A program made the position numbers and the translations under genes. Shown piece by piece: positions 51,258 through 59,502 of a stretch of 64,000 nt of DNA. Source of the DNA: Polyangiaceae bacterium. Its GTDB lineage: Bacteria; Myxococcota_A; Polyangia; Polyangiales; Polyangiaceae. The DNA lies in contig JAICQO010000019.1 in NCBI GenBank assembly GCA_025937835.1, positions 21,052 through 85,051 on the forward strand, written 5' to 3'. How positions within the stretch are numbered: the first letter of the stretch is position 1; every line of letters begins with the position of its first letter. The notes under the pieces were generated by a model, which was not told the origin of the DNA, searched no databases, and saw only the letters and a list, made by a program, of their open reading frames with translations.

Positions 51258-53135
51258 TCAGAGCGCGTCGGCGACTACGTCGGGAGCGGAAAGCCCCGGT
51301 ACGGGGAACGCTTGCGAGAAGGTGAAGAAGAGTGCGCCGGGGAAGGTGGCGTAGCCCGGGCTCAACGGAAACCCCCAATCGGCGCGCAGCACGATCCGAT
51401 CGAACTCGGGAAACATGAAGCGCAGGCCGACCCCCGCGGATTGTCGCAGCGACAGCTGTTCGAAGCCGTCCGCAGCGCCGCCCACGTCGTAAAACGCCGC
51501 CGCGCCGCACTCGACCGACAACAGGTTGAGCCCCGCGCTTCGGAGCTCGAGGTTCGCGGCGATCGCGTCGTCACCGCGGAGGTCCGGGTCATCCGTCGGG
51601 TAGCCGCGCAGTCGATCGGCCCCGCCGACTGCGTACTTGCGGTTCAGGTAATTCTGGTAACGATTCTGGACGATGCCGTCCACGATCAGCCGGCCGAAGC
51701 CGAAGCGCGGCGTCGCGACGCGTAACGCCGCCGCGGCGCGCGCGTCGTGCTGCTCACGCGTCGCGACCTCGATCTCCGACTCCAAGAGGCCGATCACGAG
51801 CCCGTCGCCGAGCGCGGCCGCGTAGGAAACCCCGGTGAACACCCCGAGCAGATCGCGCGAAGAGCCCAGCTCGCGGCTCGCCGGATACACGCGCGCGATC
51901 GCGCGGTGCCCGAGCCGGAAGTCCTCGGACAAGCCGAGCGTCTCGAGCTCGTGCGTCTTGAGGAAGCGCGCCTCGTAGCTCTCGAGCTGCAAGAAAGGGC
52001 TGATCCGCGTATCGCTGCGCGGCAGCTCCCGCGTCTCGAACTCGGCGACCGCGCGCGCGTCGAAGCGATCGGCCTGATACAGCCGGTAGCGCTTGCGGTC
52101 GGCCTCGACGCCGAAGCTGAGGTCGAACTTGAAGTCGCGCCCGAACGAGCGCGTGACCTCGGTGGCGCCGACGTGATGCTCGAAGGCATAAACGTAAGGG
52201 ATGGACTCGGCCTCGGCCGTCGACTCCGCGTCGTAACGCGCGACGGCGCCGTTTCTTCCGTACAGGCGGGACAGGTAGTCGCGGACCACGACGCCCGTGT
52301 TGAACGCCCAGCGCTGGTCGACCGAATACAGCGGGAGGCCGTAGCCGAAGTTGCCGTAGTAGCCCTCGCGTTCCCCCGTATCGCGATTGAACACCTGATT
52401 ATAGCTCAAAATCGCCGACAGCCGCGAGCCGAACAGCCGATCGTGCGCCACGTAGCCGCCCACCGAGTAGGTGTCGCGCTGCAGCACGAAGTTACCGGCT
52501 ACTCGCGCGTGCGTCCCGAACAGGTTCTCTTCCGACGGGCTCAAAAACAGATAGTTGAGCCGCCTGTCGGCGATCTGGAAATCCGAGTTCAGGCGCAGGC
52601 TCCAGATATCTTTGGTGATCACGAGCACGCGCACCTGGTCCGGCTCTGGCGCAGCGAGCGGCACGATCAGCACCAGCGACAACTGGCGGAGGCCTTTCAG
52701 GTTCCGCGCCGTCTCGTCGATCCTCGACTGCGTCCAACGCTCGCCCTCCTCGAACAACAGCTCGCGGCGGATCACGCGCTCGCGGCTCGTGACGTGGAAC
52801 ACATTCATGAAATCCGGAACCGGATCGCGCTCGTCGAACACCTCGAGCCGCACGAACTCGATGCCCGAGATCGTCTTGCCTTCCGGCTTCGGCTCGAGCT
52901 CCGCGCCGCGCTTTCCGAGCTCCTCCGCGAGGATCTCGAGCTCGTAGCGCGACTGGTGAGGCTCATCGGCGCGCGCGGGCCGTGCGAGCGAGACGCCGGC
53001 CAGCGCCAGAAGCAGCCACGAAGCGCGCGCCAGAGACCACGAAGAGGACGGAACCACGAGCGGGCGGCACGGTATCCCGATTGACCCTCCGAGGCGAGGC
53101 CCCGCGGAGCTCCGGGGCTGCCTCATTTTCGCCAT
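51258..53135 (-). CDS. BamA/TamA-like outer-membrane barrel protein
   Basis: A 625-residue outer-membrane protein. A signal peptide (ASWLLLALAGVSLARPARA) is followed by a POTRA-like domain (ISGIEFVRLEVFDERDPVPD; VIRRELLFEEGERWTQSRIDETARNL; LVLIVPLAAPEPDQVRVLVITKD) and a C-terminal surface-antigen-type beta barrel. The barrel shows KYAVGGADRLRGYP (the VRGF/Y-like loop) and a final strand ending PGALFFTFSQAF before a short tail. It is shorter than BamA and has fewer POTRA units, so it is a paralogue of unknown substrate, not the essential BamA. ATG 53135 is chosen; upstream in-frame residues look non-coding. Confidence 0.85.
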   Translation of the reverse strand: MAKMRQPRSSAGPRLGGSIGIPCRPLVVPSSSWSLARASWLLLALAGVSLARPARADEPHQSRYELEILAEELGKRGAELEPKPEGKTISGIEFVRLEVFDERDPVPDFMNVFHVTSRERVIRRELLFEEGERWTQSRIDETARNLKGLRQLSLVLIVPLAAPEPDQVRVLVITKDIWSLRLNSDFQIADRRLNYLFLSPSEENLFGTHARVAGNFVLQRDTYSVGGYVAHDRLFGSRLSAILSYNQVFNRDTGEREGYYGNFGYGLPLYSVDQRWAFNTGVVVRDYLSRLYGRNGAVARYDAESTAEAESIPYVYAFEHHVGATEVTRSFGRDFKFDLSFGVEADRKRYRLYQADRFDARAVAEFETRELPRSDTRISPFLQLESYEARFLKTHELETLGLSEDFRLGHRAIARVYPASRELGSSRDLLGVFTGVSYAAALGDGLVIGLLESEIEVATREQHDARAAAALRVATPRFGFGRLIVDGIVQNRYQNYLNRKYAVGGADRLRGYPTDDPDLRGDDAIAANLELRSAGLNLLSVECGAAAFYDVGGAADGFEQLSLRQSAGVGLRFMFPEFDRIVLRADWGFPLSPGYATFPGALFFTFSQAFPVPGLSAPDVVADAL

Positions 53136-53215
53136 GATTTTTCCTCGATATGGCCCGAGCGCCTCCCTGTTCTCGCCAAACGCCGCTGGTTCTCTGCCGA
53201 GCAACGGAGGATCCC

Positions 53216-53785
53216 ATGGAACCCAATGTATCGATCGAGCCGCCTGCCCTCGCCGAAGCCGGCGCGGGCAGCGCGGCGCAAGCGGCAAGCCAGCTGCTCG
53301 GCGGGTTGTTCCTGTCCGCGCTGTTCGGGCTCGGGCTCGGAGCGCGGATGGGAGGCACGGCGCTGCTCCAGCACGCGCTCGGGGTGCCGGCCGGGCTGTG
53401 CGCGATAGGGCTGCTCGGGGTGCCCCCGCTGTACGTCCTGCTCACGCTGTTCGAGGCTCCGATTTCGCTCTCCGAGCTCGCGAGCGGGTTCGGGCGCGCG
53501 CTTGCGTCCGTCGGCGGCGTGCTGGGCGGGCTCGCTCCGGCCGTGGCGTGGTTGGGCGTGACCATCGAGTCCCAAGAGGTCGCGGCCTTCGCCGCGCGCT
53601 CCGGTCTGGCCATGGCGTGTGCGATCGGAGGAGCGCCGCTCCTGCTCCGGGTGTTCGAGAGGCTCGGCGGCACCGCGCTGAAGCTCAAGGGAGGCTTGCT
53701 GCTGTGCGGCTTCGCGCTGTTCGCGGGCGCCGTGTCTGCGCGCACCTGGCAAGCCCTGCTGCCGATACTGGGGGTGTGCTCGTGA
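53216..53785 (+). CDS. Integral membrane protein, unknown
   Basis: A 189-residue protein with about five hydrophobic helices (LLGGLFLSALFGLGLGARMG, AGLCAIGLLGVPPLYVLLTL, VGGVLGGLAPAVAWLGV, SGLAMACAIGGAPLLLRVF, GGLLLCGFALFAGAVSA). ATG 53216 has GGAGG 5 bases upstream. Its stop overlaps the next ATG (TGATG), and two more small membrane genes follow, so it leads a membrane-protein operon upstream of the two-component system. I do not recognise a family. Confidence 0.72.
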   Translation: MEPNVSIEPPALAEAGAGSAAQAASQLLGGLFLSALFGLGLGARMGGTALLQHALGVPAGLCAIGLLGVPPLYVLLTLFEAPISLSELASGFGRALASVGGVLGGLAPAVAWLGVTIESQEVAAFAARSGLAMACAIGGAPLLLRVFERLGGTALKLKGGLLLCGFALFAGAVSARTWQALLPILGVCS

Positions 53786-54507
53786 TGCACCGCGTTCTCG
53801 AGCTCGTCGAAGAGCTGCTGCGCTCGCCCGACGAGCTGCTCGAGAGGTGCCGCAGCGGCCGCGACGAACAGGCGCTGTTCCTGTGCTCGCTCGCGTCGAT
53901 CGCGTTCGGCTCCGGAGCCTTCGGCGCGGTGCTCGCCACCTCGCGCGGTGGGCTCCAGCTCCTCTACTCCGCAGCCAAGCTGCCGTTGGTGTTGCTCGCG
54001 ACGCTCGCGCTCGTGGCACCGGCGCTGCACGGGCTCGCGCGGAGCTTCGGACGCGCGCTGCCGTTCCGCGACGGCATCGCCCTGCTCATGGCTGCGGCGG
54101 CGCGCTCGTCGCTGGTGTTGCTGGCGCTGTCGCCAGCGGTCTGGCTCTGCTTCGATCGCGGGCTCGGCTACCACGACGGCGTGGTGCTGGCCGCGGCCTG
54201 CTACGGGTTCGCCGGGCTGTTCGCGCTCTCGCTGGTGCGCCGCGCGCTGGGCCGCGGCCTGCGCGGAGCGCTGCTGGTCACGAGCTTCGGTCTCGTGCTG
54301 CTGCCCACGGCCGCGCAAACCGCCTGGATGTGCCGGCCGTTCCTGGGACGCCCGGCGCAGGCGCACGTGCCGTTCTTTCGCGCGCGGGAGTCGAGCTTCG
54401 CGGACGCCGTGTTCAGGAGCCTGCATTCGAGCTTCGGTGACTACGACTACGAGCACCCGGGTCCCGAGGGCGATGGGCCACGACGCGAGGAAGGAGCCTG
54501 CGAGTGA
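53785..54507 (+). CDS. Integral membrane protein, possibly Yip1-like
   Basis: A 240-residue protein. A short charged N-terminus (VLELVEELLRSPDELLERCR) is followed by about five membrane helices (LFLCSLASIAFGSGAFGAVLA, LPLVLLATLALVAPALHGLA, SLVLLALSPAVWLCF, GVVLAAACYGFAGLFALSLV, GALLVTSFGLVLLPTAAQTA) and a charged tail. The layout resembles Yip1/YIP1-like proteins but identity is not certain. It overlaps the genes on both sides by 1 and 4 bases. Confidence 0.7.
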   Translation: MHRVLELVEELLRSPDELLERCRSGRDEQALFLCSLASIAFGSGAFGAVLATSRGGLQLLYSAAKLPLVLLATLALVAPALHGLARSFGRALPFRDGIALLMAAAARSSLVLLALSPAVWLCFDRGLGYHDGVVLAAACYGFAGLFALSLVRRALGRGLRGALLVTSFGLVLLPTAAQTAWMCRPFLGRPAQAHVPFFRARESSFADAVFRSLHSSFGDYDYEHPGPEGDGPRREEGACE

Positions 54508-55187
54508 CGCTCACCGATCTCGGCGTGCTGTACGCCGTTGCCGGCGCCGTGAGCGGCGTCGCCGCTTACCGCCGCGCGCCGGCGCCCAGAACCCAGGCGC
54601 TGGCGAGCTCTGCGCTGGCCGTGTTGCTGTGGCCGCTGTGGCTGCCGGTGCTGCTGTCGAGCTCGAAGGGACGCCCCGAGACCCAGCCCGACGCATCGCC
54701 CGGCTGTGCCACCGAAGCCGCGCTGCTCGAAGCGCACGCGGTGGTGCGCGACGGGCCGCTCGAGGCGCTGTTGCCGCACGCCGCTGTCGAGCGCATCCTC
54801 GGCGAGGTGCGCCGGGCTCGCGCCCGCAAGGCCGAGCTCGACGGCTTGCTCTCGGCGCCGAGCTACGATCCCGAGCAAGCCGAGGCGCGCCTCGAGCGGC
54901 TGCTCGGCAGCGGCGCCTCGCGGCGCGCGCTGTCGTCGGCGCGGCTTCACCTCGACAACGTGCGGCGTCTGGCCGGGCTCGCCGAGCGCGATCGGCGCGC
55001 GCTCTCGGAGCTCGAGGAGTTGGTCGTGGCGCTTCGCACCCAGCTCGTGCTCGCCAAGTTCGCCGGCACGGCGCCGAGCGACGCGGGCGACATCGTGGCC
55101 GAGGTCTGGGCGCGCGTCGAAGTGCTCGGCGCCACGCTCGACCCGCTCCCGGCGCCGGATCCCGAGCCCTACCAGGCAGCGACGTAG
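54504..55187 (+). CDS. Membrane-anchored coiled-coil protein, unknown
   Basis: A 227-residue protein with two N-terminal helices (LGVLYAVAGAVSGVAA and ALASSALAVLLWPLWLPVLL), then a cytoplasmic helical region (about 75-210) rich in Ala, Arg, Leu and Glu, consistent with coiled coil (ERILGEVRRARARKAELDGL, ELEELVVALRTQLVLAKF). GTG 54504 overlaps the preceding stop. The response regulator starts 25 bases after its stop, so it may be part of the same transcript. Family not recognised. Confidence 0.7.
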   Translation: MTLTDLGVLYAVAGAVSGVAAYRRAPAPRTQALASSALAVLLWPLWLPVLLSSSKGRPETQPDASPGCATEAALLEAHAVVRDGPLEALLPHAAVERILGEVRRARARKAELDGLLSAPSYDPEQAEARLERLLGSGASRRALSSARLHLDNVRRLAGLAERDRRALSELEELVVALRTQLVLAKFAGTAPSDAGDIVAEVWARVEVLGATLDPLPAPDPEPYQAAT

Positions 55188-55212
55188 CAGGCGCCCGCCG
55201 AGTCGAGATACG

Positions 55213-55908
55213 ATGAGCGGGATGCGTCCGAGGCACGTGCTCGTGGTCGACGACGAGAAGCGGATCCGCGAAGTCGTCGACTACGCGCTGAAGAAAGACG
55301 GCTTTCGAGTCAGCGAAGCCGCCGACGCCGAGCACGCGCTGACGCTGCTCGAGCGCGAGCTGCCGGACCTGGTGGTGCTCGACGTGATGTTGCCGGGCAT
55401 CGACGGGCTCGAGCTCTGCCGGCGGATCCGCGCCCGCGCGGCCGTTCCGATCCTGTTCTTGTCGGCGCGCGGGGACGAGGTGGATCGGATCGTGGGGCTC
55501 GAGCTCGGCGGCGACGACTACCTCACGAAGCCCTTTTCTCCGCGCGAGCTCGTGGCCCGCGTGCGCGCGGTGCTGCGTCGCTCGCACAATCAAGAAGCGA
55601 ACCCCGAGCGCGGCAAGGTTTACCGCCACGGCCGGCTCGAGCTCGACCCCGAGCGGCACCGGGCGCGCTTCGACTCGCGCGAGGTACCGCTCACCGCGAC
55701 GGAGTTCGCGCTGCTCCTGGCCCTGCTCGAGCGGCCGGGCGTGGTGCTGACTCGCGCGCAGTTGATGCAACACGCCTACTCCGGAGAGCACGTCACCGAG
55801 CGCACGCTAGACACCCACGTGCGGCGGATCCGCGCCAAGTTCCGCGGCTTCTCCGCGGACCCGATCGCCACCGTCCACGGCGTCGGCTACCGAGCGGGTG
55901 AGTGCTGA
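55213..55908 (+). CDS. OmpR/PhoB-family response regulator
   Basis: A 231-residue two-component regulator. The receiver domain has the acidic pair VVDDEKRIR, the phospho-acceptor Asp in LVVLDVMLPGIDG, the Thr/Ser switch LFLSARG and the Lys in YLTKPFSPREL. The C-terminal winged helix (about 130-228) has LTATEFALLLALLERPG and ERTLDTHVRRIRAKF, ending HGVGYRAGEC. The stop is overlapped by the GTG of the cognate kinase gene. Confidence 0.94.
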   Translation: MSGMRPRHVLVVDDEKRIREVVDYALKKDGFRVSEAADAEHALTLLERELPDLVVLDVMLPGIDGLELCRRIRARAAVPILFLSARGDEVDRIVGLELGGDDYLTKPFSPRELVARVRAVLRRSHNQEANPERGKVYRHGRLELDPERHRARFDSREVPLTATEFALLLALLERPGVVLTRAQLMQHAYSGEHVTERTLDTHVRRIRAKFRGFSADPIATVHGVGYRAGEC

Positions 55909-57455
55909 AGGCCGCGCTCCGACGCTGGCTCGAACACGCGGGGCGGATCCGCTACCGGCTGCTGGCGGTCAACCTGTTCGTCGTGCTGATCCCCGGGCTG
56001 GGGCTCGAGTTCGCGCGCGTGTACGAGCGGCAGCTGCTCGACGGGCTCGAGCGCGACATGCGAAATCAGGCCGTCCTCGTGCGCGAGTTTTTGGAGGCCG
56101 CGCTCGAACGCGAAGAGCCGCTCGATCCAGAGCGGCTCGAGACCCTGCTCGGGGACGCCGCGCGCCACACCCGCACGCGGCTGCGACTGGTCAGCCCCGG
56201 CGCAGGCACGATCGTCGATTCGCACCGTGCGGGCCCCCCCGAGGGGCCGGAGCCCGAGGTGCCCTGGCTCGCTCGGCGCCGCCCCGATCTGAGGTCGTTC
56301 GCTCGACCGCTGCTCGCCGTCGAGGGCGAGCCCGAACAGCCGACCCTCGAGCGGCGCGAGCTGATTCAGGCATTTTCCGGCAAACGCGCGACGATGACCC
56401 GCGTCTCCCAGCACCCGCCCGCGGTGTTCTTGTTCCTGGCCGAGCCGGTGCGCGTCCGGGGCCGCGTCGAGGCGGCGGTCTACGTCACGCGCTCCACCCA
56501 CCCCGTGTTGCTCGAGCTGTACCGGGTGCGGCGCGGCCTGATCGTGGTGCTGCTGGTCACGATCGGCATCGCAGCGGCGCTGACGCTGGCGCTCGCGTTC
56601 AGCATCTCGCGACCGCTCGAACGGCTGGCGCGTGCCGCCCGCCGCATCACGCGCGGCGACACCGGCGTCGCGATCCCCAAAGGCGGCGGCGGCGAGCTCA
56701 GCGAGCTCTCGGCGGCGTTCACCGACATGACGGAGAAGCTCGAGGGGCGTCACCGCTACATCTCCGATTTCGCCGCGGACGTGGCGCACGCCTTCAAGAG
56801 CCCGCTCACCTCGATTCGCGGCGCGGCGGAGCTGTTGTCCGAGGGAGCCGCCGACGACCCCGCCGCGCGCCGGCGCTTCCTCGAGAACATCGAGCTCGAC
56901 GCGCGCCGGCTCGACCGGCTCGTGACGCGGCTGCTCGAGCTGAGCCGGATCGACGCCTCCGACGTGGCGCCTTCGGCCGTCGCGCTCGAAGAGCTGGTGC
57001 GGCGCGTGGTCCGCCGCAGCCAGGGGCCTGGCGGCAATCTGGTGGTCGATTACCGAGCCCGGGTCGCGCTGATTCAGGCGCGCGCCGTGGATCTCGAGAC
57101 CGCGCTCGCCAACCTGCTCGACAACGCGCTGCGCTTCTCACCCGAAGGCTCCGCCGTCACGATCCGCGTCGACGAGGACAGCCCCGGGCGCACGGTGTCG
57201 ATTCACGTCATCGACCGCGGCGCCGGCATCCAGGCCGCGCACCAGCCGCACCTGTTCGAGCGCTTCTTCACCACCGACGCCGACGGCGAGGGCAGCGGCC
57301 TCGGACTCGCGATCGTGAAGAGCGTGGCCGACGCCCACGGCGGAAGCGTGACGGTGCGCTCCGAGACCGGGCAGGGCAGCGAGTTCGTGCTGACGCTGCC
57401 GATCGGAGCGCCCGCGCCGCTCACTTCTGCGCAGAGCGGCGCCCGAGATCCATGA
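55902..57455 (+). CDS. Sensor histidine kinase with altered H-box
   Basis: A 517-residue sensor kinase paired with the regulator just upstream (7-base overlap, GTG start). Two membrane helices (about 18-36 and 211-233) bracket a periplasmic domain, then HAMP (SRPLERLARAARRITRG), HisKA and HATPase domains. The H-box is DVAHAFKSPLTSIRG with His296. The residue after His, normally the catalytic Glu or Asp, is Ala297. The ATPase domain has the N-box LANLLDNALRFS, G1 DRGAGI, FERFFTT and G2 GEGSGLGLAIVK, all intact. The overall type is ChvG/CreC-like. The 3' end overlaps the convergent small membrane gene by 35 bases. Confidence 0.92.
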   Translation: MLKAALRRWLEHAGRIRYRLLAVNLFVVLIPGLGLEFARVYERQLLDGLERDMRNQAVLVREFLEAALEREEPLDPERLETLLGDAARHTRTRLRLVSPGAGTIVDSHRAGPPEGPEPEVPWLARRRPDLRSFARPLLAVEGEPEQPTLERRELIQAFSGKRATMTRVSQHPPAVFLFLAEPVRVRGRVEAAVYVTRSTHPVLLELYRVRRGLIVVLLVTIGIAAALTLALAFSISRPLERLARAARRITRGDTGVAIPKGGGGELSELSAAFTDMTEKLEGRHRYISDFAADVAHAFKSPLTSIRGAAELLSEGAADDPAARRRFLENIELDARRLDRLVTRLLELSRIDASDVAPSAVALEELVRRVVRRSQGPGGNLVVDYRARVALIQARAVDLETALANLLDNALRFSPEGSAVTIRVDEDSPGRTVSIHVIDRGAGIQAAHQPHLFERFFTTDADGEGSGLGLAIVKSVADAHGGSVTVRSETGQGSEFVLTLPIGAPAPLTSAQSGARDP

Positions 57456-57876
57456 AGCCGAGGCTCAGCGCGACCAGCGTGGAGGCCGCCACCAGCCACA
57501 TGCCGAGGCCAGTGCTCGCGAGAAACAGGCTCAACACCGTGTAAACGGCGTAGCCGAGGATCGCCACGCCGCCCACCGCACCGACCCACGAGGCGGCCTT
57601 CTGCCCGAGAGCCGCGAGGACGATCAGCGCCAGGGCGAGCAGCGGGATCGCGAACAGCAAGAACCGGTTCGAGCCGGAGAGCATGCTGACCACGTCGCCC
57701 TCGGCGAACACCAGCCCGAAACCGCTCACGCTCAGCAGCGCGCCGAGCTTGACCCACGGCAAGAAGAAACCCACGAGCAAGCCCGCGCCCGAGGCGGCGA
57801 ACGCCGCGCGCGCCGGCCAATCCAGGCTCGTCCGGCGAGGTCTCCTGCGCTCGTCCATCGGCACGGTCCCGGACAT
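57421..57876 (-). CDS. Small membrane protein, unknown
   Basis: A 151-residue protein with four predicted membrane helices (AAFAASGAGLLVGFFLPWV, RFLLFAIPLLALALIVLAAL, WVGAVGGVAILGYAVYTVL, MWLVAASTLVALSLGFMDL) and a basic N-terminal tail (DERRRPRRTS). It converges on the sensor kinase gene with a 35-base overlap and is divergent from the DUF58 gene. Family not recognised. Confidence 0.68.
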   Translation of the reverse strand: MSGTVPMDERRRPRRTSLDWPARAAFAASGAGLLVGFFLPWVKLGALLSVSGFGLVFAEGDVVSMLSGSNRFLLFAIPLLALALIVLAALGQKAASWVGAVGGVAILGYAVYTVLSLFLASTGLGMWLVAASTLVALSLGFMDLGRRSAQK

Positions 57877-57933
57877 GCGGCGACCATAACATCATTTGCT
57901 CGCGCGGCGGCCCACCCGTACGCTCGGGGCGCC

Positions 57934-59502
57934 GTGCAGATCCACCCCACGCGCACCGCGATCCACCTGGCCGCGTCCGCGCTCGTCGCCGTCGCGGCCG
58001 GGGTGCTGCTCCAGAGCGGCGCGATCGTGGCCTGGGCCGGCGCGATTTTGATCGGCCTGGGCGTGGCGCGCGCGGTGACGCAGCTCAGCGTGGCCAGGGT
58101 ACGCACGGCCGGCTTCGAGATGCTCTGGCGCGGCAAGGAGCGAGCGTTCCGGGTTGCGCGCGGTCAGCGGCTCACGGTCGAGGCCGAGGTGCGCAACCGT
58201 GACGCACGCGCCACTCGCTACGCCAGCCTGCGCCCGGTCGCGTCCCCCGAGCTGCGGATCGAGATCGAGCCGAACGAGGGCGAGGTCCCCGCCGGTGGGC
58301 GCCTGCGCGTCGAGCTCCGGATCGAGCCGCTGCGCGTCGGACACCACGCCGTGCACGGGCTGTCGCTCGAGGTGCGCGGCGGCCCGGGCCTGTTCGAGGT
58401 CCCCCTCACCTTCGCCAATCCGCTCGGCGTCGAGGTGCTGGCGCGCCCCTATGCGCGGCTATCGCGCACTGCACGCGGCGGCCGCAGCCGTCGCGACGCC
58501 GAGCTCGGGCGGCCGAGCCCGCTCTCGGGCGAAAGCGGCGACATCCGCGAGCTGCGCAAGCACCAACCCGGCGATCCATTCCGCCGCATCGCCTGGAAGG
58601 CTTCGGCCCGGCGTGGCGAGCTGGTGGTCCGCGAGCACGAGCGCGAGGAGCGCGACGTCGTGTTCGTGCTGCTCGACGCCGCCTCGGAGCTCAGCGCGGG
58701 CCGCCCCGGAGAAGCGCCGTTCGACAGCGCGATCGACGAAGCCGCGGCGGTGATCACGCGCCACGCGCTGCGCGGGGACAGGGTCGGCGTGGGCCTGGTC
58801 GGGCGGCGCGTACTCTCCTGGCACGAGCCGGAGCGCGGCGCCGGCCACGCCGTGCGCTTGATCGAGGCGCTCTCGTTCGCCGCGAGCCCGGTGCACGCGG
58901 ATCGGAGCGGCCTCGACGAAGCCGACGTCGGACTGCGCGTGCTCGAGCACATGCGTCCGCTCGATCCGGACCTTTCGGCGGGCCTGGCAGTGCACGAGCT
59001 CGATCGGATCGCCGAGCGCGCGAAGAAGCTGTTTCCGCGCGCGCCGTTTCAGGCGCTGGAAGCCTTCGCCAAGACCCCGCGCGAGCGCCTGCTGCGCACT
59101 TACCTGGAGGCCTTCGGGCTCGGGTCACCGCACCGCATCGGCCCCGATCGCGCCGAGGTGGACGAGCAGCTCGTGCTCGCCCTCGAGCGTCTCAAGAAGG
59201 CGCGGCCGCGGCCGAGCCTCGTTTACTTGTGGTCGCCGGTGTTCGAGCCGGGCTCGCGGGCGCGCCTCGTCGAGGCGGTGGTCCGGACGCGCTCGAGGCG
59301 CACGGAGCTCGTCTGGGCCGCCGTGCCGCTCGCGGCGGGCCTCGATTCGAGCGACGCCTACGCCGCGCTCGTCGCACGAACGCTGTCGCGCCGCGCCGAG
59401 CTCGCGCGAAAGCGCGCCGAGCGTGCCCTCGGCGAACAGCGCATCCGCGTCGAGCACTTCGGCAGAGCGCCGGCCGAAGCTACCGACAAACCCCCACGCT
59501 GA
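57934..59502 (+). CDS. DUF58 domain protein (MoxR partner)
   Basis: A 522-residue protein with two N-terminal membrane helices (AIHLAASALVAVAAGVLLQ, AIVAWAGAILIGLGVA), a beta-sandwich region, and the DUF58 signature GDIRELRKHQPGDPFRRIAW followed by SARRGELVVREHEREE. A VWA-like domain begins FVLLDAASELSAG (DxAxS in place of the usual DxSxS). DUF58 proteins work with MoxR ATPases and are thought to act in envelope protein maturation. GTG 57934 is the start. The 3' end overlaps the convergent lipoprotein gene by 23 bases. MoxR and DUF4350 are about 10 kb away. Confidence 0.88.
   Translation: MQIHPTRTAIHLAASALVAVAAGVLLQSGAIVAWAGAILIGLGVARAVTQLSVARVRTAGFEMLWRGKERAFRVARGQRLTVEAEVRNRDARATRYASLRPVASPELRIEIEPNEGEVPAGGRLRVELRIEPLRVGHHAVHGLSLEVRGGPGLFEVPLTFANPLGVEVLARPYARLSRTARGGRSRRDAELGRPSPLSGESGDIRELRKHQPGDPFRRIAWKASARRGELVVREHEREERDVVFVLLDAASELSAGRPGEAPFDSAIDEAAAVITRHALRGDRVGVGLVGRRVLSWHEPERGAGHAVRLIEALSFAASPVHADRSGLDEADVGLRVLEHMRPLDPDLSAGLAVHELDRIAERAKKLFPRAPFQALEAFAKTPRERLLRTYLEAFGLGSPHRIGPDRAEVDEQLVLALERLKKARPRPSLVYLWSPVFEPGSRARLVEAVVRTRSRRTELVWAAVPLAAGLDSSDAYAALVARTLSRRAELARKRAERALGEQRIRVEHFGRAPAEATDKPPR

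Noticed and set aside
51258..53135. Annotation as the essential BamA.
   Set aside because: It has too few POTRA units and is too short; a BamA/TamA-like paralogue is safer.
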